From Sorex araneus (lineage: Eukaryota > Chordata > Mammalia > Eulipotyphla > Soricidae), in assembly GCF_027595985.1 (NCBI RefSeq), contig NC_073307.1, forward strand, positions 47,780,509 to 47,844,508: 64,000 nt of DNA, in the 5' to 3' direction. This document shows, piece by piece, positions 36,143 to 48,124 of the stretch. How positions within the stretch are numbered: the stretch's first letter is position 1; each line of letters begins with the position of its first letter. The position numbers and the translations under genes were made by a program. The notes below the pieces were generated by a model. It was given only the letters and a program-made list of their open reading frames with translations. It had not been told where the DNA came from and made no database searches.

Positions 36143-36980
36143 CACCCTTGCCACTTGGCATCATGCATAGCTGTACCGTGCTCTGGAAGTCAGTTAGAGT
36201 TGTGAGTTGAACTGAAACACCCGAGTGCCGTCCACAAGGAGAAGGCAGGTGGAGGGGCTTGGGGTCATTAAGTGGAATGAACAGAAGGCATTTTTTAGGC
36301 ACATCTGTGATCCTGAGCAAAGGCTGCTGACTCCCAAAGGCTCTTCCCAGCCACGCCCTGGTTGATCTTGCTCCTTTGGGGTGCTGTGTCCCATTGATGG
36401 GTGGAAAGGGGCATGTATACCCTTGCTGAGACCGTTTTGGGTGAGGGGGTCACAGTTGAGTGACCAAGGGCTTGACTCACTTCCAAGCCTGACTCTGTGG
36501 GAGGCAGGGGTCCCCCGAGGCTGAGTGCCACTCCCACCCCATGAGAGCAGGAATGCCAGTCCCTGTGGTGATAGCACTGGGGTCACTGCACATGGGCTCA
36601 GGCCGAAGGCCGTGGGAGGAGCACACGGGTGGGGGCTGTGTGTCATGCCTCCCTTTTCCTTCCGGAGTCCCAGCCCCTACAATATGCCAGGAGACTTGAG
36701 ATTGTGGTGAACTCTTCATTTGTTGTTGCTGTTTGTTTTGTTGTGTTTTGAAGCAGGGGGCCGGTATAGTGGGCATGTAGCTCAGCGCCTTGCCCCTGTG
36801 AAGACCTGGCTTGAACTCCTGGCACCACAAAAATAAAACCAGCATGGTAATAATTTATGTTTTGTGATGATGCGACTCTGACTGTGTGAAGCTGTGGGGG
36901 AAACTGCGAAAGCAGGTACAGAAAGGCTCACACCCATCTCAGGAAATGCAGGGCCTCTGAGCATCAGGGGGAAGGAGAAA
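36143..36980. other. Intergenic, nothing firm
   Basis: 36755-36840 may be a very short SINE remnant ('ggcttgaactcctggcacc'). No gene seen. Confidence 0.45.
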
Positions 36981-36981
36981 G

Positions 36982-37048
<67 letters not shown>
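36981..37048. repeat. (CT)n microsatellite
   Basis: Nearly pure CT with one CCT break. Confidence 0.96.
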
Positions 37049-37050
<2 letters not shown>

Positions 37051-37144
37051 GGTGGCAACTTCTAGTCACAGTCTAGTTCTTGGAAACATTGGAGCTGCAG
37101 GTGTTTGTTCCTGAAATGTTTATGTGTTCAGTAGGCATAATCTG

Positions 37145-37378
37145 GGGGTGGGGAGAGCCTCCCAGGCAGTGCTCAGGGAGCACAAGGCCTCTCCGGCAAT
37201 GTTCAGGCTATAGGGGCCTGGTGGGTCAGTGCTCACACCAGGCCCTGCAGTGCTCCTCAGCAGCAGCAGTTCTGGAGGCTGCTAGGGCCATGCCCAGCAG
37301 TGCTCAGAAGCTCAGGGATCAAAGTCAAGGCCGAAAGCACGCAAGACAGGCACTGCGGTCCTTGGAGCAGCTATCTCC
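37145..37378 (-). mobile_element. Old SINE with repeated cagtgctcag units
   Basis: The motif CAGTGCTCA(G) recurs at intervals before a degenerate head ('aggcactgcggtcc'). Confidence 0.45.
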
Positions 37379-37427
37379 CCACTCCTAAGGAGTCCAGGGA
37401 CTGGACAACTGATCCAGGACAGATTGG

Positions 37428-37592
37428 GTTTTCGTTTGCTTTGGTGTTTGGCTTTTGGGATTCCTCCTGGCTCTGCACTCAGGAGTTACTCCTGGTGAAG
37501 CTCGGAGGACCTTATGGGATGCCGGGAATCGACCCCAGCTCAGCCACATGTAAGGCAAACACTCTATCCGCGGTGCTATTGCTCCAGCCCCT
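37428..37592 (-). mobile_element. SINE type A
   Basis: Body start is shortened; head well preserved. Confidence 0.83.
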
Positions 37593-37612
37593 CCAGAGCA
37601 GACTGCCCGTTT

Positions 37613-37662
<50 letters not shown>

Positions 37663-37755
37663 TGTCATCATCATCATCATCATTATCCTGTTGATCATCG
37701 AATTTCTCGAGTGGTCTCAGTAACATCTCCATTCATCCTAGCCCTGAGATTTTAG
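37613..37755 (-). mobile_element. SINE type B 3' end with (CAT)n tail
   Basis: Reading minus: 'taaaatctcagggctagg', 'ctcgagaaattcgatgatc', then a (GAT)n run. The (CAT)n microsatellite at 37614-37686 is the expanded tail. Confidence 0.75.
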
Positions 37756-37797
37756 AATCATGGTGAAAAAATGCCAGGTGGGATTTACCTTCAGTTT

Positions 37798-37968
37798 TAT
37801 TTTCTGTTTGTTTGTTTTGAGTTTTGGTGCTCAGGGCTTACTCCTGGTTCTGCACTCCAGGATAACTCCTGGAGGGGGCTCAGGGGCCCTCTGGGGTCCC
37901 GGGGATGGAGCAAGTTGAGGCCACGTGCAAGGCAAGTGCCCCGCCTGCTGTCCTATCTCCCTAGTCCC
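37798..37968 (-). mobile_element. Old SINE
   Basis: 'ctcagggcttactcctggttc' body and 'gtcctatctccctagtcccc' head. Confidence 0.68.
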
Positions 37969-39540
37969 CTAATTGTGCTCTTGAAGGAACTGGCATGAAA
38001 GCCCAGTGTATATTGGTGACACTCTGGACCCTGTCCTGAGGACTATGGTGGGGTGGCAGGATGGACGGCGCAGCAGGGGCCCACATCTCCCAGGCAGTCC
38101 TGCCCTGCCCTGCCCTCCCCGCTGCCCCTCACGCTCCCTTCCCGCCTTCTCGCACTGGCTGCTCAGTGTCTCTTTGCAGGGAGGCACAAAGCAACCTCAC
38201 ACGCCGGGATGGCAGATTCTCCTCCTGAGCCAGGACCCGGGCTCGGCAAGGACCGAGCATGGGCAGAGTGGAGCCAGATGCGGGGGTCTGCTGTGGGTTT
38301 GCAGGGGTCTCTGGGGAAGGGCCATATAGCTCCCAACGCCTCCATCCCCGCAGGCACAGAGAACAGGATGTGCCGTTTATCCGGGTGCCTCCGTGCTTGG
38401 GAGGAACCGAACCGACTGGGAGCTTTGAAACACACAGACGCAGAGCCTCCAAGCTCAGAGCAGCCTGAGTCCGGGCCCTGGTCTCCTATTTCTGTGGACC
38501 GGCTAGAGGATGCCGGGCTCCACCCGGGAATCATTCGATAGCGATTCCGAGGCGAACCTTCGTGGATGGATGTGAGAAAACTGTCCACACCGCCTTCCCT
38601 CCCGCCTCACCCGCCCGCCCCCCCAACCAGGCTTCCTGCACCCCTTGCTAATCACCTCCCTGAATAGTTTATGCTGCGCAGGGTGCTGGGTGAGAATGAA
38701 GGAGCAGATGAACTTCCAGCGCGAGGCCCCTCGCAGCCTCCCACGCCTTAGTAACCGAGGGGAAGCTGAGAGAGAAGGCGCAGAGGGGCCCACACTCGGC
38801 CCCTCCACAGGTGGGGAGGCTCGGGGCTGGAGACACGGCCCATCTGCCCGATCCTGCTCCCCACCCCGGGTGCTAGGGGGACTCTTCCCCCGCCCGCAAG
38901 GCACGAGTCACCTTCTGTGGCAGAATGCCAGAACTTCCAAAGCAGACCCATTTTCTCCGCTGCCTTGCCACCTAGACTATTATTTAATTGGTACTTTCTC
39001 CTACATTGACTCACTGTTTTTTTTTTACTTGAATGCCGACTTGAATCCCCTTCGAAGCAATAATATCTGTGAAATAACAGGTTTGATGTGCTAGTTATTT
39101 TTTTTTGTCAAATACACATTAAAATAAATAGAGAAAATTATTTTCCATTTTAAAATGCCCTTCTCTTCCTCTCCGGAAGTCATGCACACATCACCATGCT
39201 TTCAGAGATGCTCAACAAAAGGAGACGCAGATGGAGGTACAAGAGAGGCAGGCTCCTCCGGGTAGGGCCACTGGGACCCCAACTCCCAGGGTGAGGTCAC
39301 TGGGACCCCAACTCCCCACAAGCATCTTCTCTGGAGACCAAAGGGGTGGATATCAAAAGGCCTGTGGCCAGTTCAGGGGTCACGTGACCTTGACTTGGGG
39401 AGACTGTGCGTAGGTGACAGCTTCCCAGCTCCTAGCAATTCCTTCTCAGACGTTTATCCTTCCGTCAAGAGCAGTGGAAGGACCTGGGGGTAGGGCATGG
39501 ATGGTTTAGCCTAGTTGAAAACTGGAGTGAATGAGTGGCC
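37969..39540. other. SINE-free block, possible regulatory region
   Basis: GC-rich with CpGs to about 38.9 kb, then AT-rich unique sequence (38.93-39.17 kb). No exon recognised. Confidence 0.45.
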
Positions 39541-39750
39541 CATCACTGAAGAGATGATATTTGCGCTTTGCTTTAAAGGATGAACAGGAAGTCATCAAAC
39601 TCCAAAGAGAGAAAGGCCGATTCTGTTCCGGAGCCTCCGAAGGGAATGGGATGTTCAGGGGCATATGTTCTCAGACATTGGGTGCTGGCATAGGAACGAG
39701 GGGACACGTGGATAGACAGAATAGCTCAGGCACAGATGCCTCCTCGGATA
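39541..39750 (+). mobile_element. Ancient repeat fragment, family not assigned
   Basis: 'agagatgatatttgcgc', 'ttaaaggatgaacaggaag' and 'tgttcagg' share the order of the fragment at 6250 and of 50880-51010. Confidence 0.5.
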
Positions 39751-39955
39751 TCTTGGAGGCAGATCCAAATGGCAATGGTCTAGGCAAAGAAGGACACGGC
39801 CTGTCTCTGTCTCTAGCCCCCTGGGTACCTCACCAGGCAGATTCCTACCTCTGGTCTATTTCCTGAGGGGTTAGAGCAGCCTGTTGGGGCCCATGTGCGC
39901 CAAAGACCCTTTCAGCTCTGAGAAAGGAACCACGTGAATAAAAGTTTGGCGGGGG

Positions 39956-40110
39956 AGGGCGGTGCTAGAGAGATAGTACAGTGGGTAGGGTGTTTTCCTT
40001 GCACACAGGCGACCAGGGCATGATCCCTAGTATGATATAAGATCTCCTGAGCAAAGTAGGAGTGATCCCTGAGCACAGCCAGAGGTGGTCCAAAGCCTAG
40101 TAAGAAAGAA
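39956..40110 (+). mobile_element. Old SINE
   Basis: 'gtgctagagagatagtacag' head, 'gtgatccctgagcacagcc' body. Confidence 0.72.
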
Positions 40111-40226
40111 ATGTTGCCGATGGGTCTGGATGTACAGCCCTTGGCGGGGATTCTTGCTTTGGCCATCCCATGAGACCTTCGCCTCCTCTCTGGCCACATG
40201 AGATTCCAGCTGCAACACAGAGCCCC

Positions 40227-40369
40227 GGGGCTGGGCCAGAGAGGACAGTGGGGAGGACGCTTGCCTTGCGCAGAGCCGACCCAGGGTCCATTGTCAGAGC
40301 CCCAGACAGGCCCCGAGGTCCACCAGGAGTTATCCCTGAGCACCACTGGGTGTGGACCCCAAACAAAGA
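40227..40369 (+). mobile_element. Old SINE
   Basis: 'cggggctgggccagag' head and 'ttatccctgagcaccactgg' body. Confidence 0.62.
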
Positions 40370-40599
40370 AGTCAGAGCTGCTGTGAGGACCTGGAGAGAG
40401 CCCCCTGCCTTAGGAGCTAGAAGACGAAGAGGGTCTCGGCTCAGGGCTTCCTCAGCCGTGGCTCACAAGCCAGCCGGGGTTACACACCTAAATGCAGCGG
40501 GTGCTTTTAAACACTCTTCCTTGGGATTTATTACCTACTAACAGTTGATTCATATACCTATTTTATATACAAATATACCTGTAAAAATTTCATGTATTT

Positions 40600-40985
40600 C
40601 ATGTATCACTGTCATCCCGTTGTTCGTCGATTTACTCGAGTGGGCACCAGTAATGTCTCTATTACACTCAGCTCTGAGATTTTAGCAGCCTCTCCTTACT
40701 CGTCTTTCCCATCGATTGGAGGCTCTTTCAGGGTCAGGGGAATGAGACCTATCATTACTGTTTTTGGCATATCGAATACGCCACGGGTAGCTTGCCAGGC
40801 TCTGCCATGCGGGAGGGATACTCTCGGTAGTTTGCCAGGCTCTCCGACAGGTATGTATATATCTGTCACTGTAGTTGGGATATGAATACGCCGCAGGGAG
40901 CTTGCCAGGCTCTCCTGAGTGGGCAATAGACTCTCAGTAGCTTGTCAGGATCTCCAAGAGGAAGAACTAGGCTATTCCATGTAGC
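40600..40985 (-). mobile_element. SINE type B, long form with repeated core
   Basis: Contains the extra segment seen at 31875-32278 and four copies of a TAGCTTGCCAGGCTCT-like unit (near 40788, 40828, 40898, 40938), where ordinary B copies have two. No intact tRNA head follows. Confidence 0.75.
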
Positions 40986-41329
40986 TATATATATTTCTGG
41001 GGCAAAAGGGGTAGCAATGAAAAAGTCTGAGGCCCAACCCCTAGAGACCCACCCTAAGCCATGCTTCCCAGCTCTGTGAGCCAGCGCATCTGGGACTGGT
41101 GAAGGGCACACTGGCAGCTGGCACTGGGCAAACCCTGCTACCCCCAGCTGGGTGCCCACCAGCCTTGACCTTCTGAGCTTCGCTGTCTCTCCTCAGTCTG
41201 GTCCCCAGGTACAGGGGCCTTCGAGGGTTGAACCAAGTGATACTTGTTAACCTCAAAGCACAGTCAGCTCACCTTGTCCACGTGGTCAGCTGGGCTGACC
41301 ATGCTAGAGAAAGGTTCTGACTGGTTGTT
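40986..41329. other. Intergenic, nothing recognised
   Basis: Unique sequence. Confidence 0.45.
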
Positions 41330-41347
41330 AAGAAAGAAGTGAATTTT

Positions 41348-41528
41348 GGGCTGAAGCAATAGCACAGTGGGTAGGGCATTCGCCTTGCACGTGGCCGACC
41401 CAGGTTTGATTCCCAGCATCCCATATGGTCCCCTGAGTACCGCCAGGAGTAATTCCTGAGTGCATGAGCCAGGAGTAACCCCTGTGCATCGCCGGGTGTG
41501 ACCCAAAAAGAAAAAGAAAAAAAAAAAA
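41348..41528 (+). mobile_element. SINE type A, first of two at one target
   Basis: Flanked by aagaaagaagtgaatttt (41330) and aagaaagaagtcaatttc (41529); carries the 'gagtgcatgagcc' variant. Confidence 0.9.
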
Positions 41529-41546
41529 AGAAAGAAGTCAATTTCA

Positions 41547-41648
41547 GGGGCTGGATCAATAGCACAGCGGGTAGGGTGTTTGCCTTACACGCAGCCAACC
41601 CGGGTCCAATTCCTGGCATCGCCAGGTGTGACCCAGAAAGCAAAAAAA
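41547..41648 (+). mobile_element. SINE type A with deleted body, second at the same target
   Basis: Head complete. The body jumps from one GCATC motif to the next, losing about 80 bases. A third target copy, aagaaagaagtcaacttc, starts at 41649. Confidence 0.88.
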
Positions 41649-41697
41649 AGAAAGAAGTCAACTTCAGAGTTGGGTGTTCTGATACCTTTGGGTTAAA

Positions 41698-41699
41698 AA

Positions 41700-41765
<66 letters not shown>

Positions 41766-41766
41766 A
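41698..41766. repeat. (GAAA)n microsatellite
   Basis: About 17 GAAA units, then A/T-rich sequence to 41860. Confidence 0.95.
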
Positions 41767-42034
41767 CGAAAAACAGGAAAAAATTAAATTTTTTAAAATA
41801 TTTTTTAAAGAAAAATATTTCTTTTTTTTTTTTAAATGAAAGAAAGAAAAAGGGGGAAAATGGCTTAAAATGTCACAAAGTGCATCTATGTTTGTGCAAA
41901 GGGGAATGAGGAAAGTTTACGTCCTCCCCCTAAGGCTGTTTGGGATGGGACAGGAGGGAGGGTGAGAAGTTACAGCGGGAGGGGAAGACTGACTTTCTCT
42001 CTGGACATCCCAGAACAGGCGGGGGTTGGGGGCT

Positions 42035-42178
42035 GGGGGGTGACATGCCCGGCAGGGCCCAGGGCTTACTCCAGCTCTGTGCTCAGGGGTCAGTCCTGGC
42101 AGCGCAACGGGAACCACACGTGGTTCTGGCGATCAGTCTGGGGGTGGCCTCACACAAGGCGAGTGCATCAACCCTACA
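42035..42178 (-). mobile_element. Old SINE
   Basis: First of three old minus-strand copies in a row; 'cagggcttactccagctctg' body. Confidence 0.6.
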
Positions 42179-42221
42179 TGTGTCTGCCTCAGAACAGTTT
42201 GCCTGGTTCCTCGATTCATCA

Positions 42222-42380
42222 ATTTTGTTTCATTTTTGAGCCATACTCAGCAGTGGTCAGGGCTGACTCCTGGCTCAGGGGTCACTCCTGCCAGTGCTCG
42301 GGGGCATGTGCATTGCCAGGGATGAAACCAGAGTCATCCAGTGGCATTGGGGAGCGCCTTCACCCCTGCACAATCTCTCC
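42222..42380 (-). mobile_element. Old SINE
   Basis: 'gagccatactcagcagtgg' body start and 'gcacaatctctcc' head end. Confidence 0.6.
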
Positions 42381-42387
42381 TCAGTAA

Positions 42388-42562
42388 TAATTTTTGTTTT
42401 GTTTTCATGGGGTGGGGAGTGGGGGTCAGGCAACACCAGTTGTATGCAGGGCTTCCTCCTGCCTCTGCACTCAGGATCACTGCTGGTGGGGCTCAGGGGA
42501 CCGAACTGGGTTGGCCCCACGCAAGGCAAGCACCCTACCTACCACACTATCTCCCCGCCCCT
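42388..42562 (-). mobile_element. Old SINE
   Basis: (TTTTG)n tail, 'ggcttcctcctgcctctgc' body, 'cacactatctccccgcccc' head. Confidence 0.7.
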
Positions 42563-42611
42563 AGCAGTAATAATTTTTAGACATCTTATGTCCTTTAAAA
42601 ATCTTCCATGA

Positions 42612-42790
42612 GGGACTGGAGCGACAGCACAGCGGGTAGGGCATTTACCTCGCACGTGGCCGACCAGGGTTCGATTCCCAGCATCCCATATGGTCCCCTG
42701 AGCACCGCCAGGGATAATTCCTGAGTGCAGAGCCAGGAGTGACCCCTGTGCATCGCCGGATGTGACCCCCCCCCAAAAAAAAAGCTAAAA
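42612..42790 (+). mobile_element. SINE type A
   Basis: Well preserved; a C-run replaces the usual end before the A tail. Confidence 0.9.
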
Positions 42791-42810
42791 AAATCTCTTA
42801 TGAATCAAAA

Positions 42811-42861
42811 AATAACAACAACAACAAAAATCACCACCACCACCAACAACAACAACAAAAC
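42811..42861. repeat. (CAA)n/(CAC)n microsatellite
   Basis: Triplet tract changing from CAA to CAC and back. Confidence 0.85.
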
Positions 42862-43847
42862 TGGAAAGAGAAACCACCATGCCCTGCAGGGAAAGAGGCC
42901 ACAGGAAATCTAGCGAGAGCGACTTGGCCCCCAGAGACTCTGTTGTTATACCCTAAATGAAGGGGCTGTCTTTGGGTGCTGAGGTTCAGCTTTCCCACAT
43001 AAGCCCCATCTCTTGAGAGTTCCAGTCAGGAAGGGCCTTTGTCCAACAGCTCCAACCAAAAGAAATGTGGAGGATCAGAGAGGGCATGAGACTGCCCCAA
43101 GGTCACACAGCAAAGGAAAAGCTTCCTGACGTCCAGTCCAGTGCCCCTCCCCTTATCAGCTACCTCTTGCCTCCACACAGAAGGCAGCCCTGTGAGAAAG
43201 AGAAGGCAACAGAGTCCTGCTTCCCCGTTTCCCGAGGGCTCCCCCTGCCCTGCTCCAGACCTCAGGTCCAGACTTCCCTGAGAGGTGCTCCTGGCTGTGT
43301 ATCTGGAAGCTTCCGGCTTCCTCTCACCAAGGCATCTTTTTTAACCACGATTAGAAAAATGCTCTGAGCCTTTTTTTTTTTAACACGCTGTTTTGTTTGC
43401 TGCTGTCTTAATTGTTGCCGTGTTATATTTTATCAGTTTAATGTTTTAATTTTGTGCTTGGGCCTCGAGGCAATTCAGTGGAGGGTATGATTTGGAAAAT
43501 CACGGAAATGAAGAAATTGTCCACAGCCGAGGCAGCTTCCCAGGAGGACAAAGCCTAAAATGAATCTTATCAGGACAAAACAACCTGAACAAAACAAGCT
43601 CCAGACCACCTGAGGGGTGTGTGTGGGGGTTTGGCTCTGCTTCTTAATACCAGTTCCCAAGTCGGCACAGATAGTGGCCACAGGCCATTTGCCCTGCCCC
43701 TCCTCCATTGGTGGCCTCAGCACCCTCCCTTCCTCCCCTGCCTGGCCCAGAGCGAGAGCTTGTTGCACTGTTTCCCCACTTACTAACTAGGGAACACCGG
43801 TCTATCTTCAGGGAATTTCCCACTAAAGCAAGCGTTTGTTGTTTGCT
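42862..43847. other. Intergenic, mostly unique
   Basis: 43055-43175 is MIR-like ('gaggatcagagagggcatgag', 'ccccaaggtcacacagc'). No gene seen. Confidence 0.5.
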
Positions 43848-44010
43848 TGGTTGGGTTTTTTTTTTTTGGGGGGGGCACACCGGCAATACTCAGGCCTTAC
43901 TCCTGGCTCTGCACTCACTCACAGCAGTGCTCCAGGGACCATACGGGGTAACCAGGGACTGAATCTGGGTCAGCCGTGTGCAAGACAATCTCTCCCATCT
44001 CTCCAGCCCG
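43848..44010 (-). mobile_element. Old SINE
   Basis: T- and G-run tail, 'ctcaggccttactcctgg' body, head shortened. Confidence 0.7.
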
Positions 44011-44023
44011 TGCAAGAGTTCTG

Positions 44024-44203
44024 CGCTGGAGGGAGGGGAGCAACCGGACTGCGAGTGGGGCGCTTGCCTGGCAAGTGGCTGACCCAGATTCAATCCCTGG
44101 CCAGCCCCTACGGTCCTTCCAGGCCAACCGGGCGTGATCCCTAAGCGCAGAGCCAGGAGGAAGCTCTAAGTGCAGCTGGATGTGGCGCCAAACAAACACA
44201 AGA
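44024..44203 (+). mobile_element. Old SINE
   Basis: 'gctggagggaggggagc' head, 'gtgatccctaagcgcagagc' body. Confidence 0.65.
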
Positions 44204-44407
44204 ATAAAATTCTCAACTGCGGTCATAAATGGGTTCCTGGAAGATTGGAAACACTTTGAACTTGAAATGACTCGTGTACCCATCTGTTCTGTCTGAGTGG
44301 CCCATTCAGTCCTAAGTCCTAAGCTAGTGTGATGGGCTCCGTCCGACCCTCGATGAGCACAGACAGACCCCTAGAGAGGCTGGTTAGGAGAAGCTTTTAC
44401 TTTCTCT

Positions 44408-44588
44408 CTCTCTTTTTCTTTTTTTACTTTTTGGGTCACACCCGGAGATGCACAGGGGTCACTCCTGTCTCTGCACTCAGGAATCACCCCTGGCGGTGCT
44501 CAGGGGACCCTATGGGATGCTGGGAATCGAACCCGGGTCAGCCACATGCAAGGCAAACGCCCTTCCCGCTGTGCCATCGCTCCAGCCC
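44408..44588 (-). mobile_element. SINE type A
   Basis: Full length; TSD agcttttactttctc / ggcttttactctcac. Confidence 0.88.
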
Positions 44589-44604
44589 TGAGGCTTTTAC
44601 TCTC

Positions 44605-46994
44605 ACCCTGAAAACTGACCCCATCCTCTTCACCTCCCTCCCTACGTGCCCTACGTACAGAGGCTCCTTTGACCCCGTGTCTTTCCTCCCTCCCACCTGG
44701 CATAGCGTCATCCTGGGTGATCCCTTGAAGCCCTTTCCCCTGCCTGGTCCTGGGCCAGAGCACCAAGTCCTGAGAACCACTGGGCAGCACTGCACAGACC
44801 AACGCCCAGAAACCGCTGACCTCCAACTTCCGCTGGGTCGGCGGCGGCGGCGCTATCGAGGTTTGGGGTTTGGGGGCCAATTTGTTCAACTCTCTGTATC
44901 TCATTCTCCTCCCTCCTTCAAACTCCTCACCACCTCTTCCTCAGTCTTCGCAGGAGACCTTGCCTCCCACTTGCTGGAAAAAAATAGCAGCTCAAGATGA
45001 AATCTCCCTTAGCATCCCACCACAAACCTACATCTACATCTGCACTCATCCTCTCTTTGTTCCTTCTTTCGCTTCCAGAGAAGTCATCTCTCCTCCTCTC
45101 TGCGACCAGCCCTCCACCCACACGACTGATCCCAGCCCCTTCACAGCCCGCGCTGAGTCTCGCCCCAGTTCCCTACACCCTCAATTAATCTCTCCGCCTT
45201 TGATCTGCTGTCAGTCTCTCAGCCAGAGACACTCGCGTCTCTTCTACCTTAGAACACGTGCTCCGGAGGCAAACACCGACGCTGCCACAGCCCTCCCTCT
45301 GCTCCCCTTCACACAAAAACTTCTCAGTAGAACCACTGCCTTCCCCCCCCCACCCCGCCCCGACTGCATCCTTTCCTTCCTCATTACACCGCTGCCATCT
45401 GGCCTTCTCCATCATGACTCTCTAAAGGCACCAGCCATCCCCTGGTTTGTCACAAACCAACACATGTACTAGCTCAGAGCCTTCCCGGGGGGCCCTTTCT
45501 GCTCCCCTGATGCTCTGCTCTTGGCCTCCTGTCCTGTGCTTGGCCCCCAGGGTTTTCTGCCTCTCTGCCTTCTCAGCTGCTGCAGGCTTGTCATTTTCAC
45601 GGAGCCCTGATGTGAGGATGTGATTAAGAACTGCCTCTGGGCCACCTCGTTCCCCCCGCTTCACGCTCTTCTCCCCTGGCAACCATGCCCTCCGCGACAG
45701 GCCCAGGGATCCTCTCTCCGCTGGCAGCTTGCCCGCTCCTGCTGAGCCCAAGCCCAGCCTTCTGGGCGCCAACTGCACTGGGTGCCGAAAAACCATTTCC
45801 AGCCCAGCACGTCTTGAGCAAAGCTACCCACACTGCTGTCCTCGCCCCCTCCGCTGGCCTCCTCCCCTCAAAGACACCCTCTGCCTGCCTGTTGCAAGTG
45901 CCCCCTCTCGCTCCCCCTCCGCTTCAACCATCTCCATGACAACTGACTTCCTGGCAACTCTAGAACCTTCCACCCAAGCACTACCCCCTGAAGTCCTAAC
46001 GCTGTCTTGTCTCTCTGCGTCTACTCATATACCTACTACTCCACTCTCCACTGCATGTTCACGCAGATCACATGAAAATTTAAATGTCACCCCATCCTTC
46101 TTGGGCCTGCCCTGTCAGTGATCTTCTGGTCACTGTTAAAATGAGCAGAAAAATTTTTAATGGAGAATCTTCCCTCTGCTCACCTGTCACACACGCTGAG
46201 CCCCGGCTCTCCTCTGGGCCTGCTAGGGTGACCTTTCCTCCCTCTCTCAGCTGCCTCAGACCTTCGGGCAGCTTCTTCCCTCCGCTCCTGTGCACAGTTC
46301 AAATTTTCTCACGAAAGTCACACTTTCTTCTCTAGTTTCCAAGAAAAAGATAGCATCCTCCTACTGCTAAGTGCTTTCACCAGAGCATAGCTACATGGGC
46401 AGCACTATTTTATCAGAAGCTCTTCTCAGCATTTCTGCTTGGAACGTTGCTCAGAATTCCCTGAAAATTCATTTTCTCCTCCTGACAAGCTGTGGGGCAG
46501 AAATTGTCCTTACCTCCATGGAAAACATTTGTTCCTTACTTAAGGTCATTACATGACAGAGAGGAAAAGCCAGCTGGGCCACTAGGCAGTTGCCTGGAGC
46601 GGAGCTCCCAGGGGCTATTTCACAAGGAACCACCTTCCTTTTCTTCCCCAACACAGAGCACTCTTGATAACAATACATTTGTGTAACTATCCATTTAATA
46701 TGCACCTGCTGAACAGGACTGCCAGCTGTTTGTGGGTAAAGACTTCCTCCCTGAGAGAAATTAGTTATTGAATAATCACTGGCTAATGATTTAATTGGCT
46801 AAGTGACGGAGTGTGGGTTCCTCACTCTTAGTCCTGGTGCCATGCCTGCATCAGCAGTTCCTGTAGCAGATACAGGTGTGCGCCATCCTCATCCTGAAAT
46901 TGAGTAAAAATGTTAAAATGTCTAGAGCAAAGACTATATATTCATGCTACCTGGAGAGTCTCCATGTGTCCGTGAAATTAAAAATGACTGACTA
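44605..46994. other. SINE-free pyrimidine-rich block with old LINE remnants
   Basis: No gene recognised. 45180-45460 is L2-like. The rest is mostly C/T-rich on the + strand to 46.3 kb, then AT-rich unique sequence. Confidence 0.45.
45180..45460 (+). mobile_element. L2-like remnant
   Basis: 'cccttcacacaaaaacttctc', 'ttcctcattacaccgctgcc', 'atctggccttctccatcatg' follow the order of the L2 reverse-transcriptase region as I recall it. No frame survives. Confidence 0.45.
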
Positions 46995-46997
46995 GGG

Positions 46998-47170
46998 GGC
47001 TGGAGCGATAGCAGAGCGGGTAGGGCGTTTGCCTTGCACGCGGTCAACCTGGGTTCGATTCCCAGCATCCCATATGGTCCCCCGAGCACCGCCAGGAATA
47101 ATTCCTGAGTGCATGAGCCAGAAGTAGCCCCTGTGCATCGCTGGGTGTGACCCCCTCCCCCCCAAATAAA
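46998..47170 (+). mobile_element. SINE type A
   Basis: Near-consensus head; 'gagtgcatgagcc' variant; C-run before the tail. Confidence 0.92.
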
Positions 47171-47356
47171 AGATTGACTAAATACCAGGAGGTATGATTT
47201 AGTAGTGGGGTACATGCCTAGCATGTCTGAGAGGAAAAACTCCCCAGCTTCTTTCGTCCTCCCAACCCATCACCACCATAGGCTCACACCAGTAGCACTG
47301 CTCTCACAAGACCATTCTTACATCCAATTTAACAATCCTTTAAAAACACAAACCCC

Positions 47357-47540
47357 AGGCCAGAAAGGTAGCTCAATGAGCTGAGCACAGGCTCTGCATG
47401 CTGGAGGTTCCACCTTTGATCCCTTGGCATCGCATAGACCCCTGAGAACCACTGGGAGTGCCCCCTGAGCACAGTGTGTGGGGGGAGTAGCATATTAGCA
47501 CCACCAGGGATGACCCCAAAAAGTAAAATAAAAAAAAACC
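47357..47540 (+). mobile_element. Old SINE with insertion
   Basis: 'aggccagaaaggtagctc' head; a 'gtgtggggggagtagcatatt' insert lies in the body. Confidence 0.55.
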
Positions 47541-48124
47541 TAACCGACAAACCTTTGATACTCTCCTGCTTAGAGAGAATCAGCTCTCCCTTGGGCGAAG
47601 GGCTTGCCCTTCTAAAGTGAGGGTTCTGTCTACTTCTCCATCTCCAACTCCACAGCCTGGTAGACTTCTGTGTTCATGCAGTGCCCTCTGCCTGGGATAC
47701 CAGAGCATCCTAGAAATTCCCCTCTGCACCTCCACATTCCTGTTCCCTCTCTAAGCCTGTTTTTAGATGGTACTTTGGGCCTCACATGCCCCTCCCATCT
47801 GCTTTCATGGGCAGGTTTGTCCTGGACAAGGCAACAATGAAGATAAGGCATTGAACCAAGTTACTAGGTTACCAATTCCCTCCCACGTGGCGATGGGAAC
47901 ACAGGAGCCTCATCTCCCCTTCCCCCTCCCCAGCTAACCTCCTTCCATTTGCTGCTGCTTGGGGAAGGGTTGGGTGTGGGGAAAGGGCGTCCCAGTGCAC
48001 TGGTGACCTCATAAGGCTAGTGCTGCCCGCACTGCCCTCTACGTGTGGGGCAGAGTTCAGAGTTCATAGGGCAAGCTTTCTACTGCTGAGCTAGCCAAGA
48101 ACCCTGGAGACTAATCTCTGTTCC
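47541..48124. other. Intergenic, nothing firm
   Basis: 47615-47720 has a weak old-LINE flavour ('tgccctctgcctgggat'). No gene seen. Confidence 0.4.
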
